Part shown: positions 22,033 through 33,537 of the stretch, piece after piece
Layout of the letters: the number at the start of each line of letters is the position of its first letter
Numbering within the stretch: position 1 is the stretch's first letter
Assembly: GCA_977006965.1 (NCBI GenBank)
Contig: OZ345384.1
Span: forward strand, 930,001 to 994,000
Direction of reading: 5' to 3'
DNA length: 64,000 nt
Source: Phymatolithon calcareum
Lineage: Eukaryota; Rhodophyta; Florideophyceae; Hapalidiales
Translations under genes and position numbers: made by a program
Notes under the pieces: generated by a model
Told to the model about the DNA's origin: nothing
The model's database searches: none
The model's input: the letters and a program-made list of their open reading frames with translations, nothing else

Positions 22033-22349
22033 AGGAGCGTCGACGTGAGGAGCGCCATTGGGGTGTCGCGGTCAGGGCCCCACTAAACGAAGAACCAGAA
22101 GCGACGCAGGAGGGAGAGAACGTCGATGGTGACGAGTATGTCATTGACCGCTTGATCGCTTACGATCCCGCCCTAAACCGAATACGAACACGCTGGTTCG
22201 GGTACGGCCCGGAAGACGACACCTGGCAACGTCCGGAAATCCTCCCCTTGCACAAGTTGCGCTCCTTCTACCGCAAGCGCAAAGGGGGAATCCCGGAAAA
22301 GGTTATCGGTGCCCTTCCAGAGCACCTGCGCGACGCCGCGCGACAGTAA
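21972..22349 (+). pseudogene. Chromodomain tail of Gypsy Pol, out of frame
   Basis: A frame change near 21960 moves the reading from the integrase C-terminus into GDRVVLAPTPPDGLPLV and then a chromodomain (EYVIDRLIAYDP, then RWFGYGPEDDTWQRPEIL) ending at 22349. In chromoviruses this module reads chromatin marks to direct integration. Here it is separated from integrase by the frameshift. Confidence 0.8.
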
Positions 22350-22752
22350 CCTGGGCCGCTGTGTCGCGCCCTGGACCACTCCTCGCGTTCCGGGAGGGAC
22401 ACTATTTGGAGAGCCCGCAGTCTTCTTAAGGAGGAGAGGGGTCGGGAATGGGGGAGCAGAGGACTTGGACAGAAGAGCCCTTGCCACTTCATTGGATCGC
22501 CCGCTTTCATACATGACATCCTGTCAATTTCTTTGGGCCCTCCTAACATGGACGTACGGGGTCACAAGTATTTCTGGACAATTGGCCTAAGTCGGCCTTC
22601 GTTCTTCAATCAATAACAAATTGCCTAAATCGGCATAAACTTCAAACGTGCGTCTAACAAAGCTAACAGGTGTGGGCAGAAGGGATCCGGTGCGGCAGCA
22701 GATCGCGCGTGGCCCAATATACCAAGCGAAGAGCCTCGATTGCGGCCTCTTT
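22350..22752. other. Gypsy 3' non-coding region, no gene
   Basis: It contains purine-rich runs (gggaggga near 22393 and ggaggagagg near 22430) that may prime plus-strand synthesis. No LTR copy was matched elsewhere in the window. Confidence 0.4.
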
Positions 22753-24702
22753 TCAGGCCTGATCGCGAACATGGGCAGATCCATGCGCGATGCCGGCAAC
22801 ATCTTCGAACAAGGCCCACACCACCGTGGACACTTCCTCGTAATCGACCCAGTATAGGTCCTTGCACTCCATGGGAGAAAGACCCATCGCGTTGAACAAC
22901 TTGTGAATCCTAGAATCCGTGAACACGCCGACGGCCATGTCAGTCACGTTCTGGCCCACAATTGCCCTCAACTCGTACAGAGGGGTTGGCGGCACAAGAG
23001 ACACGCCTTGGTCGTCGATGATCTCCACGGCCTGAGCGGCCCAACGAGCGGTACGAAGCGCACGATTCACCGCGCTTTCCGGATCCTCAGTCTCTGCGGA
23101 AGATGATAGAACGCCCTTGGTGACCTCCTCGACAGCCGTTCCAGTCGAAACATCGACGAAGTCCAGAGGCCCTTCCGGTGCCGAGTTGGCCCTCGGATGG
23201 TGTTGAGCACCGTCATCCTCGTCGCAATACTCGTCGACAGTCACACGGTTGAAGAAGCGGAGCAAGGGGCGATCAACGGTGAGCATGAAGTCACATCGAC
23301 CGGGCTGATACATGCCAAAGGCCACCATGGCCGGGGAGGTGGCCTCATCATCATTCTTCTTAGGGACATCTTCGTTGCCATCCCTTGGCCGTTTCGTGCG
23401 GCATTCCGAATCGACATTCTGGCTCGCGCCGCCGGCAGTGGAAGTGGCCTCGGCAGCCACGCGGTCGGCCTTGGCCAAGCCCCGAAGGGCATCGAAGTCA
23501 TGTCCGTTCCAGTACCGAGGACGGGTGACGCGGCCGGAATGTTCTTCGCGGAAGGCGCCGAGGGCGCCGGTGTAAATCTCGCCGCGCAAGGTGGCGTAGC
23601 CACCTCCGAGCATGTCTCGCGGTACGGTGGGGGACCAGGAACGGACATCCCAGGGGACGAAATCCCCGTTGCGGTATATGGGAGCGCCGACGTCGTTGCG
23701 CAGGGGCCAAACGGTTCTGGTGGGATCCACCTTTGACCAATGAATGGACTCGATGGCGGCGAGAAGGGCGTCAAGTCGACGGCCGGTCGCTACGTCACCG
23801 CCAAGAAGGGAAGCACACCCGATACGGCGCATGGCGGCCACCAAGGCAGGTGGCAGCCACCAGAGCCGGGCGTTCGGGCCAAGAAGATGGGCCTCCGTCA
23901 TGATCGCATGCGCAACATTGCGTACCCACTGCGCGAAGAATGCCGCCCAGAGGCAATGGGCAACTGGGCCCCGACGCCAGGCCGTCTCTTGCTCGCGATA
24001 AGGGCACTTTGCCATCTCCAGTCCCCAACAGCGCAGCACGGTCGGCATGTCAACGCGAAGCCCGTAGGGCACTTCGAAATTGTGCCACCCTTCGGGAACG
24101 GGGACTTAGTCCCCTGAGCGGAAACTTCGTTCAGTTAGACAGTCGGCTTCAGTCATCCATTCGAGGAAGAGACCCTGTAGGCGGTGACGCCAACGGCGTA
24201 AGTCACGAGACACACGCCGGTCTTGCATAGCCGGGCTCGGCAGCACATCGAGTGCAAACGGAGGAAGACCATCGAGGCAACGGGCGTCGAATTGCCCAAG
24301 AGAGAGGCACCACGCCTCGTCCTTCGAACTCTCATAGAAGCGCTCGGCCCAGCATACCTCGCCGGCGGTCGGCAAATGGGCAACTTAGGCCTCAACATGC
24401 ACGGGGACAGGATGTTCCCTTCCGAGCTTGGTCGCCCTATCGGACAGGGCCCGGCGCCATCTCCAGCGGCGCGGGTGGCGCCAATCGGCTGCGCAGCCTA
24501 GGGCGGGGCCTTCCAAGTTCCGAGTAACGCGTCGCCGCCATTCCGGCGAGCACTCGACGTCCCATGGCACGTCGACGTTGAGCTGCAAAATAACCCAGCA
24601 CACCATGACGCAGCACGCGTCTTTTTGGGGAACAGGTGGATGTCTTCTTCGAGGTGGAACGGTCAGAGCTTGATCTTGACGAAGAGCGGTATGCGGGAGC
24701 AA
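22753..24702 (-). pseudogene. Unrecognised GC-rich gene antisense to the Gypsy element
   Basis: Three consecutive segments (24702-24385, 24375-24106 and 24072-22753) share one reading frame on the minus strand and are separated only by two TAA codons (24385-24387 and 24106-24108). Together they form about 640 codons. The product is rich in Trp and Arg, with segments such as DVPWDVECSPEWRRRV, HWSKVDPTRTVWPLRND and DLYWVDYEEVSTVVWALFED, and an acidic middle (KKNDDEATS). I recognise no domain. It could be an antisense ORF of the Gypsy element, as known for some plant Ty3 elements, or part of another transposon. Composition matches the Gypsy block rather than the AT-rich right flank. Confidence 0.5.
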
Positions 24703-25330
24703 AGGGGCCAGGGCAGAGGAGGAACTCGCTCGAAATTTGCCCTTTTTTCTGCAATTCTGGCCTTCTAAAAGGACTCCTCGGGCGAAATGAAGGCCGTTTC
24801 GCAGTGAAGAGGTAAGGGACTTGTCCCTGCTGACTCGTCTGCCTCGCCGAATGCTGCGGCATTAAGGAGGGCAGGGTGTAGCAGTATGGATGGGTGGCCC
24901 TGAGGCCTTGCTTTTCCCCGACCATTACAGCCCACATGGGCTTGCGCGCTGTGCCCTCGACTCCGTCGTCCACTCCGTTTAGGTTTATTTCTAGTATGAT
25001 AAGACCGATTTGGTAGTATATGGCGGGCTTTTGGCCGCCGGCCCTCAGTAAAAGGGGCAACCCGTGTTTGGTCCAGATCGACCGTTTTCACTTCCAACCT
25101 TCGCGGACCTTTCGACTCAGGGAAGGCCTCGCGTACGACCTCGACTCTGCGCCGTCGGTCAAGCCTCGGTCCTAGGACCCTCGACCCTCTGTCTGCGTAC
25201 GGACGTTGGTATTCTCTTGCGATTGGACCCCAAGTCCGTGTGTGTGTTTTGTTGTTTGCTCTGCCACTATCCTCCGTCGGGATAGACCAATCGCTGGAGC
25301 CTTGCACGGCCTCAACGGCCAACTGTTCCC
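24703..25330. other. GC-rich spacer without recognised gene
   Basis: The GC-rich block continues to about 25.3 kb and then gives way to AT-rich DNA. Frames here are short and lack motifs. It could hold the 3' end or LTR of the Gypsy block, but I found no matching repeat. Confidence 0.35.
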
Positions 25331-25460
25331 GAACTACTTAGTGACGTCGATCCGCCAATCTGCGATACCACAATTAGCCACGCCCGCTGTATCCGTCTTT
25401 TGTAATCAGCTCTGTGCAAGAATTATCTCTTGGATAGAATCACAGTACAGTACAGTAATG

Positions 25461-25483
25461 TGTACAGTACACTGTACTGTACA
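25461..25483. repeat. Palindrome tgtacagtac/gtactgtaca
   Basis: Two perfect 10-bp arms are separated by three bases and sit within a run of cagta repeats (25441-25486). The core tacagta motif recurs through the next 2 kb. Confidence 0.8.
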
Positions 25484-26606
25484 GTAAGGGGTAGCTAATT
25501 CTGATTTACTTCGAACTACTTGGCGACAAACCTACATCGATCGAATACGACGCAGATGCTGTAAGACTTGTAGATTTTGGAGTATGTTTTACGGGTAGCC
25601 TCCTGCGAAAGTGACTGAAACTGATTGACTTCGTGAAAGGCATTCCGTTTTTATCCGGCCATTAACTTAGAACCGTAATGCGACCGCACGCGCTCCGTTG
25701 TACGTTACAGTATATACTTTCAAGCTCTTCGTGGGGAGATGTACAGTACTTCCACTGACGCTGGGCTGTCCGAAGCGGTGGCCCACGTTTCCCGAGCGTT
25801 GGACTTGGGCATGTGCATCCAAATCCCCGACTCGCGCTGTGCATTACATTGCTTCAACAAACAAACGCCACTCGAGGAATCGTGCTGCCAGGTGAGGCAA
25901 ACGTCAAACTCTCTGAACGCCCTCTCCCCCACAGTATGATACAGTACTTTTAACTTCCGCTAGAAGGTATGACACTTGATTGTTCCTAAGTATCAGTCAC
26001 CGAGGTCCGGGGGGTTGCGGGAAAATTCGAAATATCGAATAATTTGGTATCATTGATGAACAAAAATGTTATGGCAAGTGTGCCAGTGTTTGCGTTCGGG
26101 GCTCGCTCTTTTCATAATGATAGCACAATTTTTTTGTAATCTTCATTGCGCTGCATAATAAAGACATTTTTTTGATGCAGCAGTTTCAATTCGGACGGAT
26201 TGAAATGCACGCAAGCTGTACAGTACTGTAACCCTGTGCCCTTTTTGGACAGAGAAATGATACGTATTTCGAGTCAGTTGCAGAGATGTTCAAACTTAGG
26301 CATGCGTCAGTGCATTCCGACATTCTATTGCACAATTTCTTGGTTGTTAACACACTCAATAGACTTAATCGTTGAATAGAGCAAAAATTCGCCAAACGTT
26401 CGGCGAACGTTCGGCTGTTTCGTTGCTGCAGTTCTAATTTGTACATTTTTAATGAGCTCCCACTCGTGAGTTCGCAAGACAGCCGAACAGTTTACCGCGA
26501 ATCTTTGTCACGCATAGCTTGTAGAACATACTACATCACAGCGATCTGGAAAATGTTCATGCTTTCCACAAAAGTTCGGAAGGTAAAGTTTCGAAAAATC
26601 GCTGAA

Positions 26607-26624
26607 TTGCCGAACGTTCGGCAA
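26607..26624. repeat. Perfect 18-bp palindrome ttgccgaacgttcggcaa
   Basis: The sequence equals its own reverse complement. A related double copy, gccaaacgttcggcgaacgttcggc broken by one change, lies at 26391-26415. Confidence 0.85.
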
Positions 26625-27171
26625 CTTTGCAGCCAATTCTTGCCGTTCGATTGATCGAGCTTATTTATTGAACCGAAGTTTGAATACCTTGGTCATTGTT
26701 ACCATAATTCGTGCCAATTTGCGCATAAAGTTATACAACTGGCGAGAATTCGGCAAGCGAAATTTAAAGAAAGCGAACATTCGAACATTCGAGGCAACTA
26801 ACTTCATTGAAGCTTTCTATGAAGACATTTTGAGAAACATATAGAACTTACATCAGTAGTGCAATACGGCACTGCACAGCAGTTGCAATTGGAACTGCAC
26901 CAAAACGTTTTTGAGCCAAACAACGAATTTTAAGCTGGCTGTCGCCTCTAAATCTTTGATTGGGCAGGCCCACCGCATTGCGGATCACATGATGTGATCT
27001 GCAGTGAGGTGGGTGATGATCACCCATTATATTTGACAAATGTGTCGAGTATGATAAGCATCACCTTTCAGAAACCTGCCGTATCAAAAGATCGCTATCA
27101 ACGAAATGTTTTTACAACTTTTATCAAATGTGCATCGTGAGGTTTTCTGATTAATTCGCCCATGGCCAATA

Positions 27172-27262
27172 CACTGGGGTGACTTTTTTTCCAAATTCCA
27201 TCATTTATTGACACCTGATATCGTTGATTTATCAAAATTTAATAATTAGGCCAAACTGTTAC
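27172..27262 (-). mobile_element. Short dispersed element, inverted relative to 40839-40927
   Basis: From cactgggg through tttttttccaaattccat and gttgatttatcaaaattt to ggccaaactgttac, this stretch matches the reverse complement of 40839-40927 with few differences. It is about 90 bp and non-coding, consistent with a MITE or a decayed transposon end. Confidence 0.75.
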
Positions 27263-28944
27263 GATGTCGAAACAATGTGATACTTGGGCAAACAATACAT
27301 CAGCGACTCTAGTGTCGCTTGGAACGAAATTTTGATATGACAGGCGTGGTGCTTCATCAAGCTGTTTTGATGGCGTTGAGTATGTTACAGTATTGCATTT
27401 CACCACTTATGATGAATACCAGTTCGCTGGCTCACATCTGCGCCGCGCAGCGCATCGTGTGGCATTACTATGCTGTCAATTCCTGAGCTGCTAATTCGAG
27501 TGTGCGCTGCTAGAAACTGTGCTCCAATACGACAGAATCTTTCGTCTGTTCACCGTTGGTTTAGTAATAGACGTTAGAACTTCTGCTTTGTGCAGACATG
27601 AGGGTTGATCTGCATTTGCTTTCTGAAATATCGTCATACACTGGAGTACAAATCTATCTACTCTTCGAAAGATAGCAAGGGGCGTTCTGGTGCACATTGC
27701 GAAACTAGATGGTATCTGAAAAATATAAGAACATCCCACCCCAAACACCAAGACAAGAGAACACTGCCGCCGCCATTGTGCTTCAAGGCTACCACGCACA
27801 GGGCCCTGGCTGTAAAATTGCCCATCGCAGTGTTCCAGCCAACGAGCACCACGGAGGTCATGGAACACTCAGATCAAACCGGAAAAACTTTATCGAAGAT
27901 ATCAAGACCGGCCTGGAAAACATGAGCTACGATCGGAAGAAATCGCTTTCTTCCGCTGGCAGTTGACTAGGTGCTTGCCATGTTCAGGCCGCCCAGTATT
28001 CGTCCAAAATCTGAACCTACGAGTGACACAGTACGGTGGAAGAGCTAGGTCTTGGTATTCCGCCATATCGTGACGCACTTCACCAAGCAATAATTCAACC
28101 AGGTTGTTCTACCGCCACCTAATTACGCCGCGTTACCAGATAACGTATCGTTTGCCGTAAAAGCTGCAAGAGAGATGCGTAACGAAAGATTGTGGCTATT
28201 GAAAGTGCTTCTGCTATTTGGCTCTTTTCAGATTGGAAAGAGTTTGTGACAGGTTTGCTTCCCGTTCGATTTGTCGTCGGGTACAGCATTCACACAGTAT
28301 CTTGCTTCCTAGCTGTTCCATGGGGTAGGTATTACTTGGGATTGCGAATATTTGTTTTGTATCAGAAACTTATGCGTCTTCATTCGGAAGCTGAAGCTGG
28401 CGGCCTGAAACACAATAAATCCTCACTATCGCGAGGTGCTCTTTTACAATATTCTGGTTCACTTAATGTAGAGTCCTAATATGAAAAGACGATGGCTACT
28501 TCGGCACCATAGCAACGCTGCGAAGCAACCTTCTGATGAACAATGCAGTCACGGCGAAAATGGCTTGCAGGATCGGTGTAATGATTGTAATGACAAAAAT
28601 GCATCGCTGCACAGAAACAATGTGAATGAATGAGAAGGTTCCTCTGCTCTCCGTAGCAATGCTCTGAGAATCATTCTAGGTGCAATTCTGATTGGCGTTT
28701 GATGGCGAGTGTGCATTACTGGAGTAATGAAATGTTGACAGTTTTCTTCGTGGGGCAGGAAACAGGAATTAAATCAATGTTTCCACGATATTATAACTCT
28801 AATAATCATTCGGCTTTGATGGCCTCCGATTTTTAAAAGTGATACAAATTCGGAGCGGATTGATGACATAATCGATTTGAAGTCCCTCCAGTACACTGCA
28901 AGTGCAGATTTCAAAACAAATTAGGACTTTCGAATTTTCCCGCA

Positions 28945-30475
28945 ACCCCCTGCGATCGTCATCACCGCCTTCATCCTGTTCGCCCTTTGTGCCCATCTGC
29001 GCGCGCGCGACGTCGCAGTCGCGTACTTCGTCCGAAGAGCGATGCGATGCGTCGTTAATCCCCCGTCTTCTGCGCGCGCTATGCGACCGTAACACTCGCA
29101 ATGTCTTCGCGGTGCATTTCGACCTGTCCCTAAGGGACGACATTGTCTCATGCACGCTGTCAGAAGCTCGTTCAGAACTGACAAACGCGCGCTGTAGACG
29201 ATCACGCATATACGTTGTGCCGCGCAAGTTTGAAACCTATTGCGGCTTGGCACTCGCATACAACTATCTCTTCGGTGCTGCGCATCTATTAGCGTCCGGC
29301 GTGTGATTCGGCTATTTCGTCAATCTCTCCGGCGCCGACTATCCCACCGCGCGACCTGCGCTCATCCGCTAGCTTCTTGGCGACCACTCAGTGCGCAAAC
29401 ATCGCCTCTCCTTCATTGAATGGACAAGTGCGGATGAACAGAGTTGGACGAATGTTTGTCCAATCCGTGTTGGCGTCTGCGCGTGTGGTGCGTACGAAAT
29501 GCGGAGGAAGATACTGCGACTGGGAGGAATGAGTCGCTCATATTGCGCAACTCAATGTTTCGTTATATAGGGTTCGCGATGGCGAAGAGCTCTGGATGTT
29601 TCATTTGGCGTCGCGATTTTGCGGAGATTCTCGTACTTTATGCGCGTGTGCGGCGGCTTTTGGCGGTGTTTTCATTCTCTGATATGGCGGATGAGCATAT
29701 TTATGCGAGTGTAGTTTGGAATGCTCGCCATTTCAGAGAGCGTGATTTGGCGACTACTAGGCGCCGCATTTTCTTTGTCACGCCGCACGGAAGCTTTGTG
29801 CTCGACGATGGTGGCGTGTCGCGGTAGAGACAGCACCATTTTCATGTGGATGATTTGGATGAGGAGAGGAAACCACTGTTTTGGGATGAGTTGTGGAATA
29901 AGCCTGCTTTTTTCGCTCGCAAGGTACGTGATGAGGGAGAGATGACTCTGCGGATCGATCGGGAAATGGTTTGTTTGGTTCGTGGGAATTTGAGCTCTGT
30001 TCCGATTTTAGAGAGGGAGGCGATTGAGGAGTACAAGAGAGTAAATGCTTGCTTTTTCTTAAACTGCACTGTTTGATATTTCCCTACTCTGTACAATCAT
30101 TTCAAGCGATATCACCACGCGTCTCTTGGCTGTGCCCTCTGCACCATCACGCACGGGGTAGTCTTCCATATTTCGTGTCTAGTATCTTGTGTTCTCGCCA
30201 ACGCCATATTCGCAAAAATTAGCAGAGGAAGTCGCCACCGAGCAAAGCCACCTAAATTTAGAGCCAAATGGCTTACATGGCTCCACAATGTTTGCGGTGC
30301 ACCGCAAACTTCTATCTTGTCCTATCAGAGCATTTCTGGACACTGTTGACTGCTATAAACTGTGCAGTGATAACGGGCTTCCGCCTCTGTAGTGCGAATT
30401 TGATGTGAAGGGATTGCACGGCACATTGAAAAGGCTCTCACCATCGCCACTGGCTAGTTCTGAAAGTTATGAAGC
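28945..30475 (+). pseudogene. R module copy A: unknown proteins R1 and R2, decayed
   Basis: The first frame encodes a protein I call R1. It is recognisable by VFAVHFDLSLRDDIVSCTLS and ALAYNYLFGAAHLLASGV, then LSFIEWTSADEQSW. It is interrupted by a TGA after LASGV and a TAG after ALIR, and ends at a TAG in cgttatatag. Twelve bases on, a second frame (R2) starts MAKSSGCFIWRRDF and runs ADEHIYASVVWNARHFRE, later DLDEERKPLFWDELWNKPAF. R2 is basic and aromatic. I recognise no family. Copy A lacks the N-terminal part and upstream DNA present in B, C and D, which suggests truncation near 28945. Confidence 0.55.
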
Positions 30476-30490
30476 ACTAATCGAATGATG
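30476..30490. repeat. LINE J target-site duplication, left
   Basis: actaatcgaatgatg occurs here and again, exactly, at 31795-31809 on the other side of the LINE. The unoccupied site in block 2 (near 42751) reads actaa followed by atgatg. Confidence 0.95.
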
Positions 30491-31611
30491 GAACGCGTGG
30501 GAGAAGTGCCCAGAGATTGGGTCGACGTTCCTTCAATCCTCTTCGCAGACGACGTAATTCTCCTAGCGAAATCACCTTCCGCTCTGCAAGGATTGCTAGA
30601 CAAAGCCACTCAATGGCCCAAGAACGAGGGATGACATGGAACACGAAACAAGGAAAAAGCGAGATACTTGAATCCGATGAGACAGCGGGCGTGACATTCC
30701 AGCTGGCTAATAAGGCCCTCGCACATGTCGCGGAAGTCACCTACCTCGGAGTATCCCTAGGACCAGAAGGGGTTACAGATACACTGATGTTGCAACGCCT
30801 CAAGAAGGCTAGGATCGCTCTGTACGAGCTCCGTGCACTAGGGGTATTCAAGAAGGGAATTGGCATACATAAATGCATCCAAGTGTACAAGGCCTTAATC
30901 CAGCCACGCTGGGAGTACGCTATGCACTTAACACCGTGGACAGAAAATGTCCAGAGCGCGGTTAAGGAAGTTGAACAAAAGTTTTTCAGACAGGTCTTCG
31001 GGCCACTGGCACGAGGAAAGACGGATAGACTTCGCCTAATATGTCGAATCCAAGCTGCTTCCCATCGACGGGAAATACTAGCTTTCAAGGTGCTGAGAAG
31101 GACCATAGCGAAGAAAGAAAAGTTTCTGATGCAACCACCAGAGAGAAGAAATTCAGAAGAGCTTCAAGCCACAAGTAACGACATCACATCGATGGAAACC
31201 AGAGAACCGTTTGATGAAGCGATGAAGCACACAATAGCGAACCAATCTGCAGAAGAACTCCGATCAGCATTCCTGAAAAAGGAAGGAGAGAGCCTTGAAT
31301 CGAAGAGAAAGAGGAAAATTCCGTACGACAAGACAAGAGAACTCCCTGCAATACTCAAATTTCCACAACTGAAACACAGGCAACTGGCGGTTCAGTACGC
31401 CTTTGGAAGATTTCCCCAAGTGTCTACCACACTGATGGCAGATAGATTCGGAAACAAAGTCAAACAGCACATGGAGACCCTGAATCGCAACTTGTCAGTC
31501 TATGAACTCATGGAAGACCACAGAGCGGCAACTGAGAAGGCATTAGATGACCTTTTGCTCTTCAGCAAAAGCATCATCGAGAGTATGCAGCATGAAGAAG
31601 ACCTGTACTGA
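30491..31611 (+). pseudogene. LINE J reverse transcriptase, C-terminal part
   Basis: The sequence starts ERVGEVPRDWVDVPSILFADDVILL, with the catalytic ADD present, then shifts frame near 30630 into a long open frame (to 31611) with YLGVSLGPEGVTDTL, YKALIQPRWEYAMHLTPW and the family domain QLKHRQLAVQYAFGRFPQ. The motifs before the palm are absent because of the 5' truncation. Apart from the frameshift the last 330 codons are clean, so this copy is younger than LINE G. Confidence 0.88.
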
Positions 31612-31794
31612 AAGAAGAAGCGACGCCTCGAAACTGTTACGAAGAGTAATCAAAACAACCGAACACATGCTAGGGTCCCAGATAGAATGCCAGACATAAG
31701 AGTAGAGCCGCCCTTGCGAGGGCAGCACCTGAGGAAGCCCTGCCCGTATATTCGTATGACTGCGGGGCTTTAAAAAAAATTGAAATAAAAAATT
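30491..31794 (+). mobile_element. LINE family J, 5'-truncated insertion
   Basis: The insert begins inside the RT palm, carries the rest of the RT and C-terminal domain, a 3' UTR and an A-rich tail (taaaaaaaattgaaataaaa), and is flanked by a perfect 15-bp duplication. These are the marks of target-primed reverse transcription. The same 3' UTR recurs at 60610-60821. Confidence 0.95.
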
Positions 31795-32540
31795 ACTAAT
31801 CGAATGATGTCGCGGTCCGCGGACTCGATTTGCCTACAAAAAGGCCACCATTTCGTTTCTGCTGGAAGATTTCCGCAAGACACCAACAAGTAAACCACAG
31901 GCCTCAACAGCCACTTACTACCACTTAGAAGCCGAACCACAGAGCTCAACATGGACCTGATTGCCAACCACTTCGAATCGAACACTGTATTCAACGAAAT
32001 TATCATCGAATCGACGGCACCGTTGATCAAGATAATTTGTAAAAAATGCAATGGCGTCCGCATTCGACCTCGACGTTCTCCTCGCAAGAGGCCGCGCGCA
32101 AGCGCAGCCATAGCGTGTCGGAAGTTTGTGTTGGTAAACTAAACTTTCGAAGTAAGTCTGGGTAACATTATATTCATCTCTACTTTGTCAAAAGTGGTTA
32201 CTGACGTCCATAATCCATGCATGCTTTTCATCTTGGATTATGAACCTTGTCAGTGTTACACAAGGGGTTGTATTTTTTGCGAATTACGGTGATCGCGAGT
32301 GTCGTCACCTGTTTGGTGGTTGTATTCGATACGGTTCGCATTCTAAAATCGCTTTCGATAAATTTCATGTTGTGGTCCATTGCTCAGATTGTTGGATCTG
32401 GCTGTTGAGGGTTATGCTGCTCCTCTTCAATTTTGGAAGAAATGGTCTCTTTTTTAGACAAACCAAGTCTCTCTGCCACAAGATAATACAATTTATGCCT
32501 AACAACTATCAAGCAAAAAGGACGGATGTGAGAGCCTTTG

Positions 32541-32660
32541 GGGATATGTGTTGATTTATTTTAAAAGCTCCCAAGGCCTCTCTTCAAGAGTAACAGGGCC
32601 GCTCTTGCACGATTTTCTAAGCTAACCTAGTTTGACTATTCAGTATATCCTGCGATCGCG
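32541..32660 (-). mobile_element. LINE L 3' fragment with 11-bp target duplication
   Basis: On the minus strand the start of the insert reads gggagcttttaaaataaatc, the 3' end of family L. It is flanked by gagagcctttg at 32530-32540 and 32661-32671. Copy T2 (near 43863) has a single uninterrupted gagagcctttg, so the empty site is known. Confidence 0.92.
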
Positions 32661-32959
32661 GAGAGCCTTTGCAAGGTTCCGTGAAATCATGTCATCCCAA
32701 ATTCGCAATATACGTGCACCATCACCTAATGTTGACGTGTTTACTTCAGTCACAAGCCCCGTGATACGGCCTGATCGGGCAGGCCAAAAGTTCGCGATGG
32801 TGTTGGGAATTGTTTGCGCAACGGTGAGATGTCATGAAACACATTTGACTCCACAGTTAGTAAATTCACTCAGCAGCGGTTTTCCTCCGATGCCTCTTGC
32901 GATGAGACGGCATATCTGGCATGAAATTTGGGAGCTGCTGTCGCGGGTTGAGCGTGTTT

Positions 32960-33114
32960 GTTTGTTTGTTTATTGCAGGTTATTCGAATAACACAAAGTG
33001 TACATTATTCAACATCTAGGGGTCCTCTAAATGTTCTTGATATGGATCCATTCCTGGCACTCGCGTATCTGTTTCGCGCTAGTACTGCTGCACACCACTC
33101 CGCGGCGAAATCCG
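32960..33114 (-). mobile_element. 155-bp retrotransposed insert with (caaa)n tail
   Basis: The insert is flanked by tgagcgtgttt at 32949-32959 and 33115-33125. The empty site in T2 (near 44148) has it once. Read on the minus strand, it encodes a short C-terminus (DFAAEWCAAVLARNRYASAR, then a stop), followed by a short tail ending gcaataaacaaacaaac. It may be the 3' end of an unseen LINE family or of a reverse-transcribed host mRNA. Confidence 0.88.
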
Positions 33115-33537
33115 TGAGCGTGTTTGGGCTATTGTGCAGAGTAATGTGGTGATATGGCAGGAAGTGAGAGGACAAAACGGAGATGCACTATTACCCTCTT
33201 TGCGTGACTGGGGGAGACCCTACGAATGTTGTGACCTGCGTGCTGGGTTTGCGATGGTATACGCAGAGTGTTCCTACGCTTCCAGTATGGCGTTCCGAGG
33301 AATTATTTTGGAAATGTCTTGATTAAGGACGATTTGTTGTCTATTCGCTAAATGCGAACGTGACGAGGTTTGTCATTCGCTTGATCGAAATTGACTAACA
33401 AGCGGGAGCGTGACTTGCTTATGAAATGCTCTTTTGATCTTCTGCGACAGTGTACCAGCCGAGCGAGTAAGATGGAAAGGTAACTCTCTTTCATTGATCT
33501 CATTCTTAAGCTTTTTTATTGACACGTTTTTTCTGGC

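Larger units (their letters stand above)
15980..22460 (+). mobile_element. Ty3/Gypsy (chromovirus-like) retrotransposon, decayed
   Basis: The order gag, protease, RT, RNase H, integrase, chromodomain identifies a Ty3/Gypsy element of the chromovirus type. The stretch is distinctly GC-richer than the AT-rich DNA after 25.3 kb. Purine runs near 22393-22400 and 22427-22455 could be the polypurine tract. I could not match any LTR pair; the 5' LTR seems lost against the pogo remnant. Both limits are approximate. Confidence 0.8.
25331..28944. other. AT-rich intergenic region with palindromes
   Basis: I see no gene. Short palindromes recur: TACAGTAC-based ones near 25461, 25740, 25935 and 26219, GCCGAACGTTCGGC-type ones near 26391 and 26607, and GATCAC-based ones at 26983 and 27011. 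A dispersed repeat copy lies at 27172-27262. A slightly GC-richer patch at 27640-27960 has a frame of about 106 codons without motifs. Confidence 0.5.

Noticed and set aside
23197-23736. Plus-strand frame of 179 codons opposite the unknown antisense gene
   Set aside because: It is Gly/Ala/Val-rich with no motif. The minus frame is far longer and stays in register over 1.9 kb, so the plus frame is taken as its shadow.
27605-27966. Overlapping frames of 85-106 codons as a gene
   Set aside because: No domain, no repeat relation and competing frames of similar length; composition is only slightly different from the flanks.
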